Origin: Microbacteriaceae bacterium
Lineage (GTDB): Bacteria; Actinomycetota; Actinomycetes; Actinomycetales; Microbacteriaceae
Assembly (NCBI GenBank): GCA_017744755.1
Contig: JAGIAU010000014.1
Coordinates: 1 to 18,960 of the forward strand
Direction of reading: 5' to 3'
DNA: 18,960 bases
The notes beneath the pieces were generated by a model that did no database searches, had not been told where the DNA came from, and saw only the letters and a list, made by a program, of their open reading frames with translations. A program made the translations under genes and the position numbers. Of the stretch, positions 1 through 6,181 are shown piece by piece; position 1 is the first letter of the stretch; each line of letters opens with the position of its first letter.

Positions 1-85
1 TCGCGGGGTCGTAGACCGGGGCGAGGCGGCTGCCGGCGATGTCGACGGTCTCGTCGGCGATCCAGTGGGCGATGCGGGTGGTCAT
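1..85 (-). CDS. mmsA: MmsA-type (methylmalonate-semialdehyde) aldehyde dehydrogenase, N-terminus only
   Basis: Only the first 28 codons are in the window; the gene runs leftwards off the edge. The peptide begins MTTRIAHWIADE and continues to an APVYDPA segment. This resembles the N-terminus of CoA-acylating methylmalonate-semialdehyde dehydrogenases, which have an HWIDG-like start and an APVYNPATG-like motif. That family oxidises malonate or methylmalonate semialdehyde to acetyl-CoA or propionyl-CoA with NAD. The start is supported by an AGGAGAG ribosome-binding site about 6 nt upstream on the minus strand. It lies 24 nt downstream of the alcohol dehydrogenase stop, so the two are probably cotranscribed, with alcohol then aldehyde oxidation as a plausible sequence. 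The catalytic Cys and NAD-binding region are outside the window, so another ALDH subfamily is possible. Confidence 0.55.
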   Translation of the reverse strand, partial: MTTRIAHWIADETVDIAGSRLAPVYDPA

Positions 86-109
86 GCGGTGCTCTCCTCT
101 TCCCGGTGC

Positions 110-1243
110 TCAGTCCATGACCACGACGGCGCGGCCCGTGATCTCGCCGCGGGCGAGGGCCTGGTAGGCGGCGTCGGCGTCGGCGAGCGGATAGCGGCGG
201 GTCACGAGGCCCTCGACGTCGAAGCCGCCGGACGCGGCGAGCGCGACGGTCGCCGGCAGGTCCTCGCGGGTGCGCGCGCCGAAGGAGCCGGTCAGCGTGT
301 AGCCGCGGCGGACGAGCGGCGTGATCTTCACGGCGGCGGCCGCGTCGCCCGCGGCGATGCCGATGGCGACCATCCGGCCGCCGTCCGCGAGCGTTCCGAC
401 GGCCTGCTCGAAGGTCGCCGGGTGGCCGAGCGCCTCGAAGGCGACGTCGACCCCGCGACCGCCCGTGATCTCGCGGACGGCGGCGACGGCGTCGACCTCG
501 CGGGAGTTGACGGTGTGGGTCGCGCCGAGCGTGCGGGCGGCCTCGAGCTTGTCCGCCGCCACGTCGATCGCGATGATCGGGTCCGCTCCGGCCGCCTTCG
601 CGACCTGGACGACGCCGCTGCCGACGCCGCCGACCGCGACGACGGCGACCGAGTCGCCGGGCTCGACATGCCCGGCGCGGTGCACGGCGCCGTAGGAGGT
701 GAACGCGGCGCAGCCGAGCACGGCGGCCGAGACGGGGTCGAGCGCGTCCGGGAGCGCGGCGAGGGCGGTCAGGGGGACGACGGAGTACTCGGCGAGGCCG
801 CCCATCGAGTACTGCGCGAGGAAGGATCCGTCGGGCATCGACAGCCGGCTCTCGCCGTCGTAGAGCGTGCCCTTGAGCCGGTTCTGGCCGAAGAAGTTCG
901 CGCACATGTCGTCGCGGCCCTTATCGCAGAACTCGCAGGCCCCGCACGGCATGATGAACGCCCCGACGACGGCGTCGCCGACGGCGAGGCCGCGGGCGTC
1001 CTGCGTGCCGTCGCCGATCGCGACGATCGTGCCGCTGATCTCGTGGCCCATGACGGCGGGCCGCGGGAAGGCGACCTCGCCTTTCACGACGTGCAGGTCG
1101 GTGTGGCAGACGCCGCAGGCGAGCACCTTGACGAGGGCCTCGCCGGCCTTCGGCGTCGGGACGGCGATCTCGAGGATCTCCAGCGCGGGCGCGTCGCCGC
1201 GGAGCACGGCGGCGCGCATGGTCGCGGGCGGCTCGGTCGTCAT
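110..1243 (-). CDS. Zinc-dependent alcohol dehydrogenase (MDR superfamily)
   Basis: This 377-residue protein has the usual length for a medium-chain zinc alcohol dehydrogenase, which oxidises an alcohol to an aldehyde or ketone with NAD(P). Visible motifs are CGVCHTD with the catalytic Cys near residue 46, a GHEISG segment supplying His and Glu, the four-Cys structural zinc lobe (CGACEFCDKGRDDMC) and a Rossmann fingerprint VAVGGVGSGVVQ. I chose the ATG at 1243 because a GGAG motif lies 9 nt upstream; a longer frame up to 1339 begins with low-complexity Arg/Thr-rich sequence. It probably forms an operon with the downstream aldehyde dehydrogenase. It has its own upstream region containing the 32-bp box at 1337-1368. 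The substrate cannot be read from the sequence. Confidence 0.9.
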   Translation of the reverse strand: MTTEPPATMRAAVLRGDAPALEILEIAVPTPKAGEALVKVLACGVCHTDLHVVKGEVAFPRPAVMGHEISGTIVAIGDGTQDARGLAVGDAVVGAFIMPCGACEFCDKGRDDMCANFFGQNRLKGTLYDGESRLSMPDGSFLAQYSMGGLAEYSVVPLTALAALPDALDPVSAAVLGCAAFTSYGAVHRAGHVEPGDSVAVVAVGGVGSGVVQVAKAAGADPIIAIDVAADKLEAARTLGATHTVNSREVDAVAAVREITGGRGVDVAFEALGHPATFEQAVGTLADGGRMVAIGIAAGDAAAAVKITPLVRRGYTLTGSFGARTREDLPATVALAASGGFDVEGLVTRRYPLADADAAYQALARGEITGRAVVVMD

Positions 1244-1336
1244 GGTCCGGGTCTCCGTTCTCCGCGTCGTCCTCGACGCGGCTGGCATACGGGTGCGGGT
1301 TCCAGCGTGTGCGAACGAATGCTTGCAATCAAGCGA

Positions 1337-1368
1337 CAATGACGCATGATCGATCTGCGATTCTGCAC
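1337..1368. promoter_or_regulatory. Conserved 32-bp box upstream of the alcohol dehydrogenase (copy 1)
   Basis: These 32 bases match 4679-4710 at 28 positions. The shared core is CGCATGATCGAT, followed by TGCGA and GCAC. The box lies about 94 nt upstream of the alcohol dehydrogenase start and ends just outside the LysR stop codon. A second shared element, GTGCGAAC, lies at 1309-1316 here and at 4665-4672 in the other region. Both regions precede minus-strand genes, so I infer a binding site for a common regulator. ATGATC is also repeated at 1346-1351 and 1369-1374. Confidence 0.55.
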
Positions 1369-1372
1369 ATGA

Positions 1373-2332
1373 TCAGATGGGCGGAACGAGCTGATCCTGC
1401 CGGGCCACCACGACGCCGCGCAGCGCCGAGCGGATCAGCCCGACGGCCTCCGGCGAGGGGCTGTCGCGACGGATGCTGAGCGAATAGGAGACGACGAACC
1501 GGACCTCGCGCGGGAGCACCCGCACCAGCTCCGGCTCGTCCTCCGCCATGAAGCAGGGGAGCAGGCCGATGCCGGCGCCGAACAGCGTCGCCTCCACCTG
1601 CGCCGACACGCTCGTGCAGCCGAGGCCGACGTGCATGCCGGAGAAGCCGCGCGCGAGATCGAGCTCCGCGACGTTCAGATGCGAGTCGACGTAGAACACG
1701 AGCCGGTGCCGGGTGAGATCCTCGACCGAGTCGATCGCGCCGCGCTCCGCCAGGTAGCGCCGGCTCGCGTAGAGCCCGAGGACGTAGTTCGTGAGGAACT
1801 CGGAGGCGAGCCAGCCCTGCCGCGGCTCGCCGATGCTCACGGCCAGGTCGTAGCCGGAGGCGCGCGAGGTCAGCGGCCTCGTCGAGGAGATGAGCTCGAC
1901 CGAGATGCCCGGATGCCGCGCGATGACCTGCGCGATCGCCTCCGAGGCGAGCTTCGCCCCGAAGCCGTCCGGCGTCGACATCCGCACCGTGCCGCGGACC
2001 GCGCCCTCCTCGCCCTGCACGGCGTCCCGGACGCTCTGCACGATCTGCTCCAGCGGCGACGCGCGTTCGACGACGACGCGTCCGATCTCCGTGAGCGACC
2101 AGCCGTCCGCGCCGTGCTCCACGAGCGTCGCGCCGAGACTCGTCTCGAGACGGGTGAGGCGCCGCCGGACCGTGGTGTGGTCGATCCCGAGCAGCGTCGC
2201 GGCCGTCACGAGCCGGCCCGTCCTGGCCAGCGCGAGCAGCATGCGCAGGTCGTCGGTGGAGAGGTCGGGGGGCCGGATCGCGGGCGGCGCCGCGGGGGAC
2301 GGGTCGTCCCCGGCGCGGCCCGTGATCGTCAC
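1373..2332 (-). CDS. LysR-family transcriptional regulator
   Basis: This 319-residue protein has an N-terminal winged helix-turn-helix at about residues 25-85. The segment DLRMLLALARTGRLVTAAT followed by TTVRRRLTRLE is typical of LysR regulators. A periplasmic-binding-like effector domain follows from about residue 110. An unusually long tail rich in Pro and Ala, about 23 residues, precedes the HTH. The start is GTG at 2332; no in-frame ATG precedes the HTH and the ribosome-binding site is weak, so the start is uncertain. It is transcribed divergently from the LLM monooxygenase, the classical arrangement for a LysR activator and its target, with 164 bp between them. The effector is unknown. 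Confidence 0.88.
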   Translation of the reverse strand: MTITGRAGDDPSPAAPPAIRPPDLSTDDLRMLLALARTGRLVTAATLLGIDHTTVRRRLTRLETSLGATLVEHGADGWSLTEIGRVVVERASPLEQIVQSVRDAVQGEEGAVRGTVRMSTPDGFGAKLASEAIAQVIARHPGISVELISSTRPLTSRASGYDLAVSIGEPRQGWLASEFLTNYVLGLYASRRYLAERGAIDSVEDLTRHRLVFYVDSHLNVAELDLARGFSGMHVGLGCTSVSAQVEATLFGAGIGLLPCFMAEDEPELVRVLPREVRFVVSYSLSIRRDSPSPEAVGLIRSALRGVVVARQDQLVPPI

Positions 2333-2365
2333 ACGAACGTTCTACCGCCAATCGTCGCCGACCGT

Positions 2366-2463
2366 GCCCTGCCTGGATGAAGTCTTTCGCAGGGCGGAAG
2401 ACACCGCAGTCCCGAAGGGAGCGCCTCGGCAGAATCGGCAGGGCAGGATCTGCAGGTCTGCCC
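2366..2463. promoter_or_regulatory. Candidate LysR operator cluster in the lysR-monooxygenase divergent region
   Basis: Within the 164-bp divergent region (2333-2496) several inverted repeats are visible. GCCCTGC at 2366-2372 pairs with GCAGGGC at 2389-2395. GTCTT at 2382-2386 pairs with AAGAC at 2398-2402 across an 11-bp gap, which fits the T-N11-A rule for LysR sites. GGGCAG at 2441-2446 pairs with CTGCCC at 2458-2463, also across 11 bp. GCAGGGC recurs directly at 2438-2444. Which of these is the real operator cannot be decided by eye. The last pair could instead form a leader hairpin in the monooxygenase mRNA. Confidence 0.4.
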
Positions 2464-2496
2464 GGTACGGACGCGATGGCGCGGAATGGAGAGATC

Positions 2497-3924
2497 ATGA
2501 CTCGGGATCGTCGGCAGCTGAAGCTCGGATACTCCGCCTGGCCCTACGGCCGGCACATCAGCTCCTGGCGCCTCCCCGGCGTGCCGACCGACAACGAGTT
2601 CAACCCCCGGCACTACCGAGCCTCGATCCAGGCGGCCGAGCGCGGGATCTTCGACATCTACTTCATCGGCAGCCAGCTCTCGACCGGGGTCGAGCCCGTC
2701 GCGCCCGGCGAGCCGGTGAGCGACCGCCAGACCTGGATCAACGAGACGATGATCAAGCCGGACGGCCTGACCCTCGCCGCCTATCTCGCGGGCGTCAGCG
2801 ACCGGATCGGCATCGTCGCGACGATCAACAGCAGCTACGCGAACCCCTACGACACGGCGCGCGAGGCGGCGACGATCGACCACTTCAGCGGCGGCCGCTT
2901 CGGCATCAACGTCGTCATGGGGCGCAGCGACGCCGCCGCTCGCAACTACAGCATGGACCAGCACCTCGACAACGAGCAGCGCTTCGACCGCGGCGTCGAG
3001 TGGACCGAGGCGATCATCGAGCTCTGGGGCAGCTGGGACCCCGACTGGCGGATCGCCGACAAGGCGTCCGGGCGCTTCGTCGACCCCACGAAGGTGCGGC
3101 GGATCGACCACAAGGGCCGCTACTTCTCGATCGAAGGGCCGTCGAACGTGCCCGCCTCGCCGCAGGGCCGACTGCCGATCATCCACGCGGGCACCTCGGA
3201 GCGCTCCTTCGACTACGGCGCGAAGTACTGCGACGCGCGCTACACCCCGTTCGACGGCGATCAGAAGGCCTACTACGACGACCAGAAGGCGCGCGCCTCG
3301 GCCTACGGCCGCGATCCCGACGACTACCTGATGCTGCCCGGCGTCACGTTCTATCCGGCCGAGACCGTCGCCGAGGCGCAGGCGGTCTTCCGCCGGGTCC
3401 AGGACGCCGCGTTCAAGCCCTACGACGCGAAGCGCGTCGGCGTGACGATCGGCGTCGACGTCGAGGGCGTGGACCCGGGCGCGAAGGTCGGCGATGTCGT
3501 CGACCTCGCCGAGATCCAGATCGCGGACCGGCGGGGCGGGAACTGGGAGTTCCACGGCGCCGGGCTGAGCCTCGCGACCGGCGCGCAGGTCATCGAGCGC
3601 GCGTTCCATGGCTACGGCACGACCGACGTCACCCTGGCCGACCTCGACCGCTTCATCACGAACGGTCCGCTGCTCCAGCCGCCGGTGGTCGGCGACGCGA
3701 CGTCGATCGCGGAGTGGGTCGAGGAGCAGTTCGAGGAGCGCCGGCTCGACGGCGTCGTCGTCATGCCGCCGTACATGCCGTGGGGACTCGACGCCTTCGT
3801 CGACATCGTGGTGCCGGAGCTCCAGCGCCGTGGCCTGACGAAGACGGAGTACACGACCGCCACGCTCCGCGAGCACCTCGGGCTCCCCAGCCCTTCGGAG
3901 CCGCCGAAGCCCGCCGGCGTCTGA
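2497..3924 (+). CDS. LLM-class FMNH2-dependent monooxygenase (NtaA/SnaA/DszA-type)
   Basis: This 475-residue protein belongs to the bacterial-luciferase-like two-component monooxygenases that use reduced FMN and O2. Support comes from the N-terminal LKLGYSAWPYGRHISSWR, comparable to the GHHxAAWR start of NtaA/SnaA proteins. Further support is the flavin-site block around residues 110-150, with ANPYDTAREAATIDHFSGGR then AARNYSMDQH. Family members oxidise nitrilotriacetate, EDTA, pristinamycin precursors, dibenzothiophene sulfone and other substrates, so the substrate here is open. I start at ATG 2497, with ATGGAGAG just upstream; a frame open from 2377 adds 40 residues unlike the family. The likely FMNH2 source is the flavin reductase lying convergently 45 nt downstream. 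The divergent LysR regulator probably controls it. Confidence 0.88.
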   Translation: MTRDRRQLKLGYSAWPYGRHISSWRLPGVPTDNEFNPRHYRASIQAAERGIFDIYFIGSQLSTGVEPVAPGEPVSDRQTWINETMIKPDGLTLAAYLAGVSDRIGIVATINSSYANPYDTAREAATIDHFSGGRFGINVVMGRSDAAARNYSMDQHLDNEQRFDRGVEWTEAIIELWGSWDPDWRIADKASGRFVDPTKVRRIDHKGRYFSIEGPSNVPASPQGRLPIIHAGTSERSFDYGAKYCDARYTPFDGDQKAYYDDQKARASAYGRDPDDYLMLPGVTFYPAETVAEAQAVFRRVQDAAFKPYDAKRVGVTIGVDVEGVDPGAKVGDVVDLAEIQIADRRGGNWEFHGAGLSLATGAQVIERAFHGYGTTDVTLADLDRFITNGPLLQPPVVGDATSIAEWVEEQFEERRLDGVVVMPPYMPWGLDAFVDIVVPELQRRGLTKTEYTTATLREHLGLPSPSEPPKPAGV

Positions 3925-3969
3925 TCCGCGGGGACCCGATGGTCGGCGTCGGCCTCGTCCTGCGCGGCC

Positions 3970-4554
3970 TCAGCGGATGCGCGTCTCGTCGCTGAGGCGG
4001 TGCCAGCCGCGGTTGTGGTAGACCAGCGCGTCCTGCGCGGCGCCCGGCTCGGGGTCGCGGGCGATGAACGACCGGAGCGCGTGGACGGCGATCACGGTCG
4101 AGCCGCCCGCTTCCATCCGGTTCACGACAGCGCCGCGGATCCACGCTCGCACGTCGTTGAAGACGGGCTCTCCCGTCGTCAGGCGCGTCCACCGGCTCGT
4201 GTCGGCGAAGCGGTCGATGCCGCTCGTCGCTCCGAGCTTGGCGACCTCGAGGTCGTGCGCGTCGAGCAGGTGCACGACGACGGTCTCGGCCTTGAGGAAC
4301 GTGGGAGTCGAGGAGGACAGGGACGAAGCCGAGAAGATCAGCAGCGGCGGCTCCGCGCTCACGGAGGCGACCGAGGTCGCGGTGAGCGCCACGGGACCGT
4401 CGCCCGCGTCGGCTGTGATGACGGCGACGCCGCCGGGGTGGCCGCGGAACACCGCCTTGAACGACTCCGGCGTCATGCCGGAGGCCTCGTCCGGGGTCAC
4501 GGCGGCGACCGGGTGCTGCTCGGGTGCGATCGTGCGCTTCGGTGCGTTGCTCAT
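3970..4554 (-). CDS. Flavin reductase (FMN reductase component of a two-component monooxygenase)
   Basis: This 194-residue protein contains a flavin-reductase-like domain, starting with an FKAVFRGHPGGVAVITA segment near residue 35. It continues with VALTATSVASVSAEPPLL, the FMN-contacting loop of NtaB/HpaC-type NAD(P)H:FMN oxidoreductases. It supplies diffusible FMNH2 to a partner, most simply the LLM monooxygenase encoded convergently next to it. The start at 4554 is preceded by GAGGA at a spacing of about 9 nt. Frames open further upstream to 4674 look like leader sequence. The unusual point is that it is not in the same operon as the monooxygenase. Its promoter region carries the 32-bp box shared with the alcohol dehydrogenase gene. 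Confidence 0.88.
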   Translation of the reverse strand: MSNAPKRTIAPEQHPVAAVTPDEASGMTPESFKAVFRGHPGGVAVITADAGDGPVALTATSVASVSAEPPLLIFSASSLSSSTPTFLKAETVVVHLLDAHDLEVAKLGATSGIDRFADTSRWTRLTTGEPVFNDVRAWIRGAVVNRMEAGGSTVIAVHALRSFIARDPEPGAAQDALVYHNRGWHRLSDETRIR

Positions 4555-4678
4555 CAGGCCGTCCTCATCGTCAGTGGATCCGTCCGGTGCGCTCGGGCGC
4601 GGATCGTCCTCGCGGGTCGCGTCGTCGCAGACGGGTGCGCCGACAATCTGAACCCGGGAGCGAGGTGCGAACAACCAT

Positions 4679-4710
4679 CAATGCCGCATGATCGATGTGC
4701 GAATCCGCAC
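4679..4710. promoter_or_regulatory. Conserved 32-bp box upstream of the flavin reductase (copy 2)
   Basis: This matches 1337-1368 at 28 of 32 positions. In this copy the right half is a clean inverted repeat: GTGCG and CGCAC separated by AATC (4697-4710). The copy at 1337-1368 keeps this only partly. The box lies about 125 nt upstream of the reductase start. GTGCGAAC at 4665-4672 repeats the half-site, as it does near the first copy. I infer an operator for a regulator shared with the alcohol dehydrogenase gene. Which regulator binds is not shown. Confidence 0.55.
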
Positions 4711-4775
4711 GCCCCTGGTCGTACCGGTCGATGCGCCGATTCTCATGCCCTGGGCGGGCGCGGATCGAGGTTCCC

Positions 4776-4790
4776 TTCCACCTGATGGAA
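4776..4790. promoter_or_regulatory. Palindrome upstream of the ABC transporter operon
   Basis: TTCCA and TGGAA form a perfect inverted repeat around a 5-bp centre, about 140 nt upstream of the binding-protein start. It also contains a T-N11-A arrangement (T4777, A4789), so a LysR-type site is possible. TTCC/GGAA dyads are also common for IclR-type regulators. This is a candidate only, since short palindromes occur by chance. Confidence 0.3.
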
Positions 4791-4931
4791 AAGCGCCATC
4801 GCGAGCGGGATGCGGTTCGGCACAGTGGCAGGTGCGGCGATCTGCACGACCGCTCGCACCATTCCGCTCACCCCCCCGGCAGGCGCAGGAGCCAGATCGG
4901 GAACCATCACTGTCAAGCAAAGGAGCTTTTG

Positions 4932-6107
4932 ATGGCTGTCAAGCAGTTGAGGACGGCGCTCGTGGCCGTCCTCGCGGCGGGAGCGCTGGCGCTGGCCGGC
5001 TGCTCGTCGACCCCGGCGCCGGCGCCCACGGACGACACCGCCGGCGGGTACGATCCGACGACCGCGACCTCGACGCCCGCCGACGACATGGAGGCGCTCG
5101 TCGCGGCCGCGCAGGCCGAGGGCGCGCTGACGCTCTACACCGACGGGACGCTTGCCACGCAGCAGGCGTGGGCCGCCGAGTTCACGGCGAAGTACGGCAT
5201 CCAGGTCTCGATCGTTCGCGACTCGGGTGGTCCGCTCTACCAGAAGTTCGCCCAGGAGGAGGCCGCCGGTCAGGGCCAGGCGGACATCTTCGGCAACATC
5301 GACGCGCTGTCCCTCGACGACGCCATCGACAACGGCTGGCTCACGGAATACACCCCGGAGGGCGGTCCCGCCTTCCCGGCGGACCGCAGTCGCGCGGGCT
5401 ACTACTACCCGTACCTCATGGGCAGCTCCCACTCGGTCATCTACAACACGAACAACGTGACGCCCGAGGAGCTCGCCGAGGTCCAGGAGAACCCGCTCAA
5501 GGCGCTGGCCGACCCGAAGTTCAAGGGTCGAATCGGGCTCTGCCCGCCGCAGCTCGCGATGCTCGCCGCGGCGTTCTGGTACCAGTACACCGATGGTGAC
5601 GGTGCCTCGGACGTCGGCTGGGAGGGCCTCGCCGACATCGCGGCGAACGTGGCGATCATCACCGACACCGCGACCCTCACGCAGAACGTCATCCAGGGCG
5701 AGGTCGACTTCGCCTTCCCGGTCGCCGACTCGCTCGTCGGCAACGCGCTCAAGGCCGACCCGAACACGCCGATCGCCTTCGTCTACCCGTCGCCGACGGT
5801 CGGCACGCAGTTCGGCATGGGCGTCGTCACCGACTCGCCGCACCCGGCCGCGGCTCGTCTGTTCGCGGAATGGGCCTCCTCGCTCGAGGGCTCGGACGGC
5901 CTCGCCGAGCTCTCCGGCAACCTGAACCTCCGCGAGGGCGGCGTCGATGGTCGCGCCTACTCCGAGCTCGACTGGTTCACGCCGGTCGACCTGGATACGG
6001 TCGTCAACTCGGCGGTCTACACGCAGGACGAGGCCTTCCGCGACGCGGCCGGCCCGGACGGGGACTTCCTGGGACACTGGAGCCAGGTCTTCGGGTACGC
6101 AGGCTGA
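4932..6107 (+). CDS. ABC transporter substrate-binding lipoprotein (iron(III)/organic-acid type family 1)
   Basis: This 391-residue lipoprotein starts with a basic N-terminus, a hydrophobic stretch and a lipobox LAGC, with the lipidated Cys at residue 24. A Thr/Pro/Asp-rich linker follows. The mature part has EGALTLYTDG near residue 65 and QADIFGNIDALSLDDAIDNG further on, a pattern typical of family 1 binding proteins of the FutA/AfuA/PotD group. It should capture the ligand outside the membrane and deliver it to the permease encoded next. The start is firm, with AAGGAG about 7 nt upstream. Homology to iron binders does not mean iron here: five CoA- and flavin-linked catabolic genes share the operon, so an organic acid is more likely. 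That is inference. Confidence 0.9.
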   Translation: MAVKQLRTALVAVLAAGALALAGCSSTPAPAPTDDTAGGYDPTTATSTPADDMEALVAAAQAEGALTLYTDGTLATQQAWAAEFTAKYGIQVSIVRDSGGPLYQKFAQEEAAGQGQADIFGNIDALSLDDAIDNGWLTEYTPEGGPAFPADRSRAGYYYPYLMGSSHSVIYNTNNVTPEELAEVQENPLKALADPKFKGRIGLCPPQLAMLAAAFWYQYTDGDGASDVGWEGLADIAANVAIITDTATLTQNVIQGEVDFAFPVADSLVGNALKADPNTPIAFVYPSPTVGTQFGMGVVTDSPHPAAARLFAEWASSLEGSDGLAELSGNLNLREGGVDGRAYSELDWFTPVDLDTVVNSAVYTQDEAFRDAAGPDGDFLGHWSQVFGYAG

Positions 6108-6124
6108 TGTCTTTGCTCCAGAAG

Positions 6125-6164
6125 GGTTCCCGTCCGTCCGCTGAGCAGCGGACGGACGGGAACC
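6125..6164 (+). terminator. Strong hairpin between binding-protein and permease genes (attenuator or mRNA stabiliser)
   Basis: An 18-bp perfect stem (6125-6142 with 6147-6164) encloses the four-base loop GAGC. The left arm begins GGTTCCCGTCCG. It starts 18 nt after the binding-protein stop codon. No T-run follows, but many actinobacterial terminators lack one. In ABC operons such hairpins commonly give partial termination or 3' protection, so that the binding protein outnumbers the permease. Its position argues against the ATG at 6107 as the permease start, because the hairpin would then be coding. Confidence 0.8.
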
Positions 6165-6181
6165 GCCTCGAGGCGGCGACG

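Larger units (their letters stand above)
4555..4931. other. 377-bp divergent intergenic region between flavin reductase and ABC operon
   Basis: I see no convincing gene here. Short open frames on both strands lack family-like sequence. The region should hold two promoters, one leftward for the flavin reductase and one rightward for the nine-gene ABC operon. On the minus strand a weak pair, TTGTTC and TCAGAT with a 17-bp spacer, could be -35/-10 for the reductase. I found no clear rightward -35/-10 pair. The region contains the 32-bp box (4679-4710) and a palindrome at 4776-4790, listed separately. Confidence 0.6.

Noticed and set aside
1890..3995. A 701-codon plus-strand frame spanning part of lysR and all of the monooxygenase in another frame
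   Set aside because: Most of it is Arg/Pro-rich shadow sequence of the LLM gene, with no recognisable fold. The real gene is in the neighbouring frame.
6107..6181. Permease start at the overlapping ATG (TGATG)
   Set aside because: It would make an 18-bp perfect hairpin coding sequence. The GTG at 6182 has a better-placed ribosome-binding site and begins just before the first membrane helix. I keep it as an alternative only.
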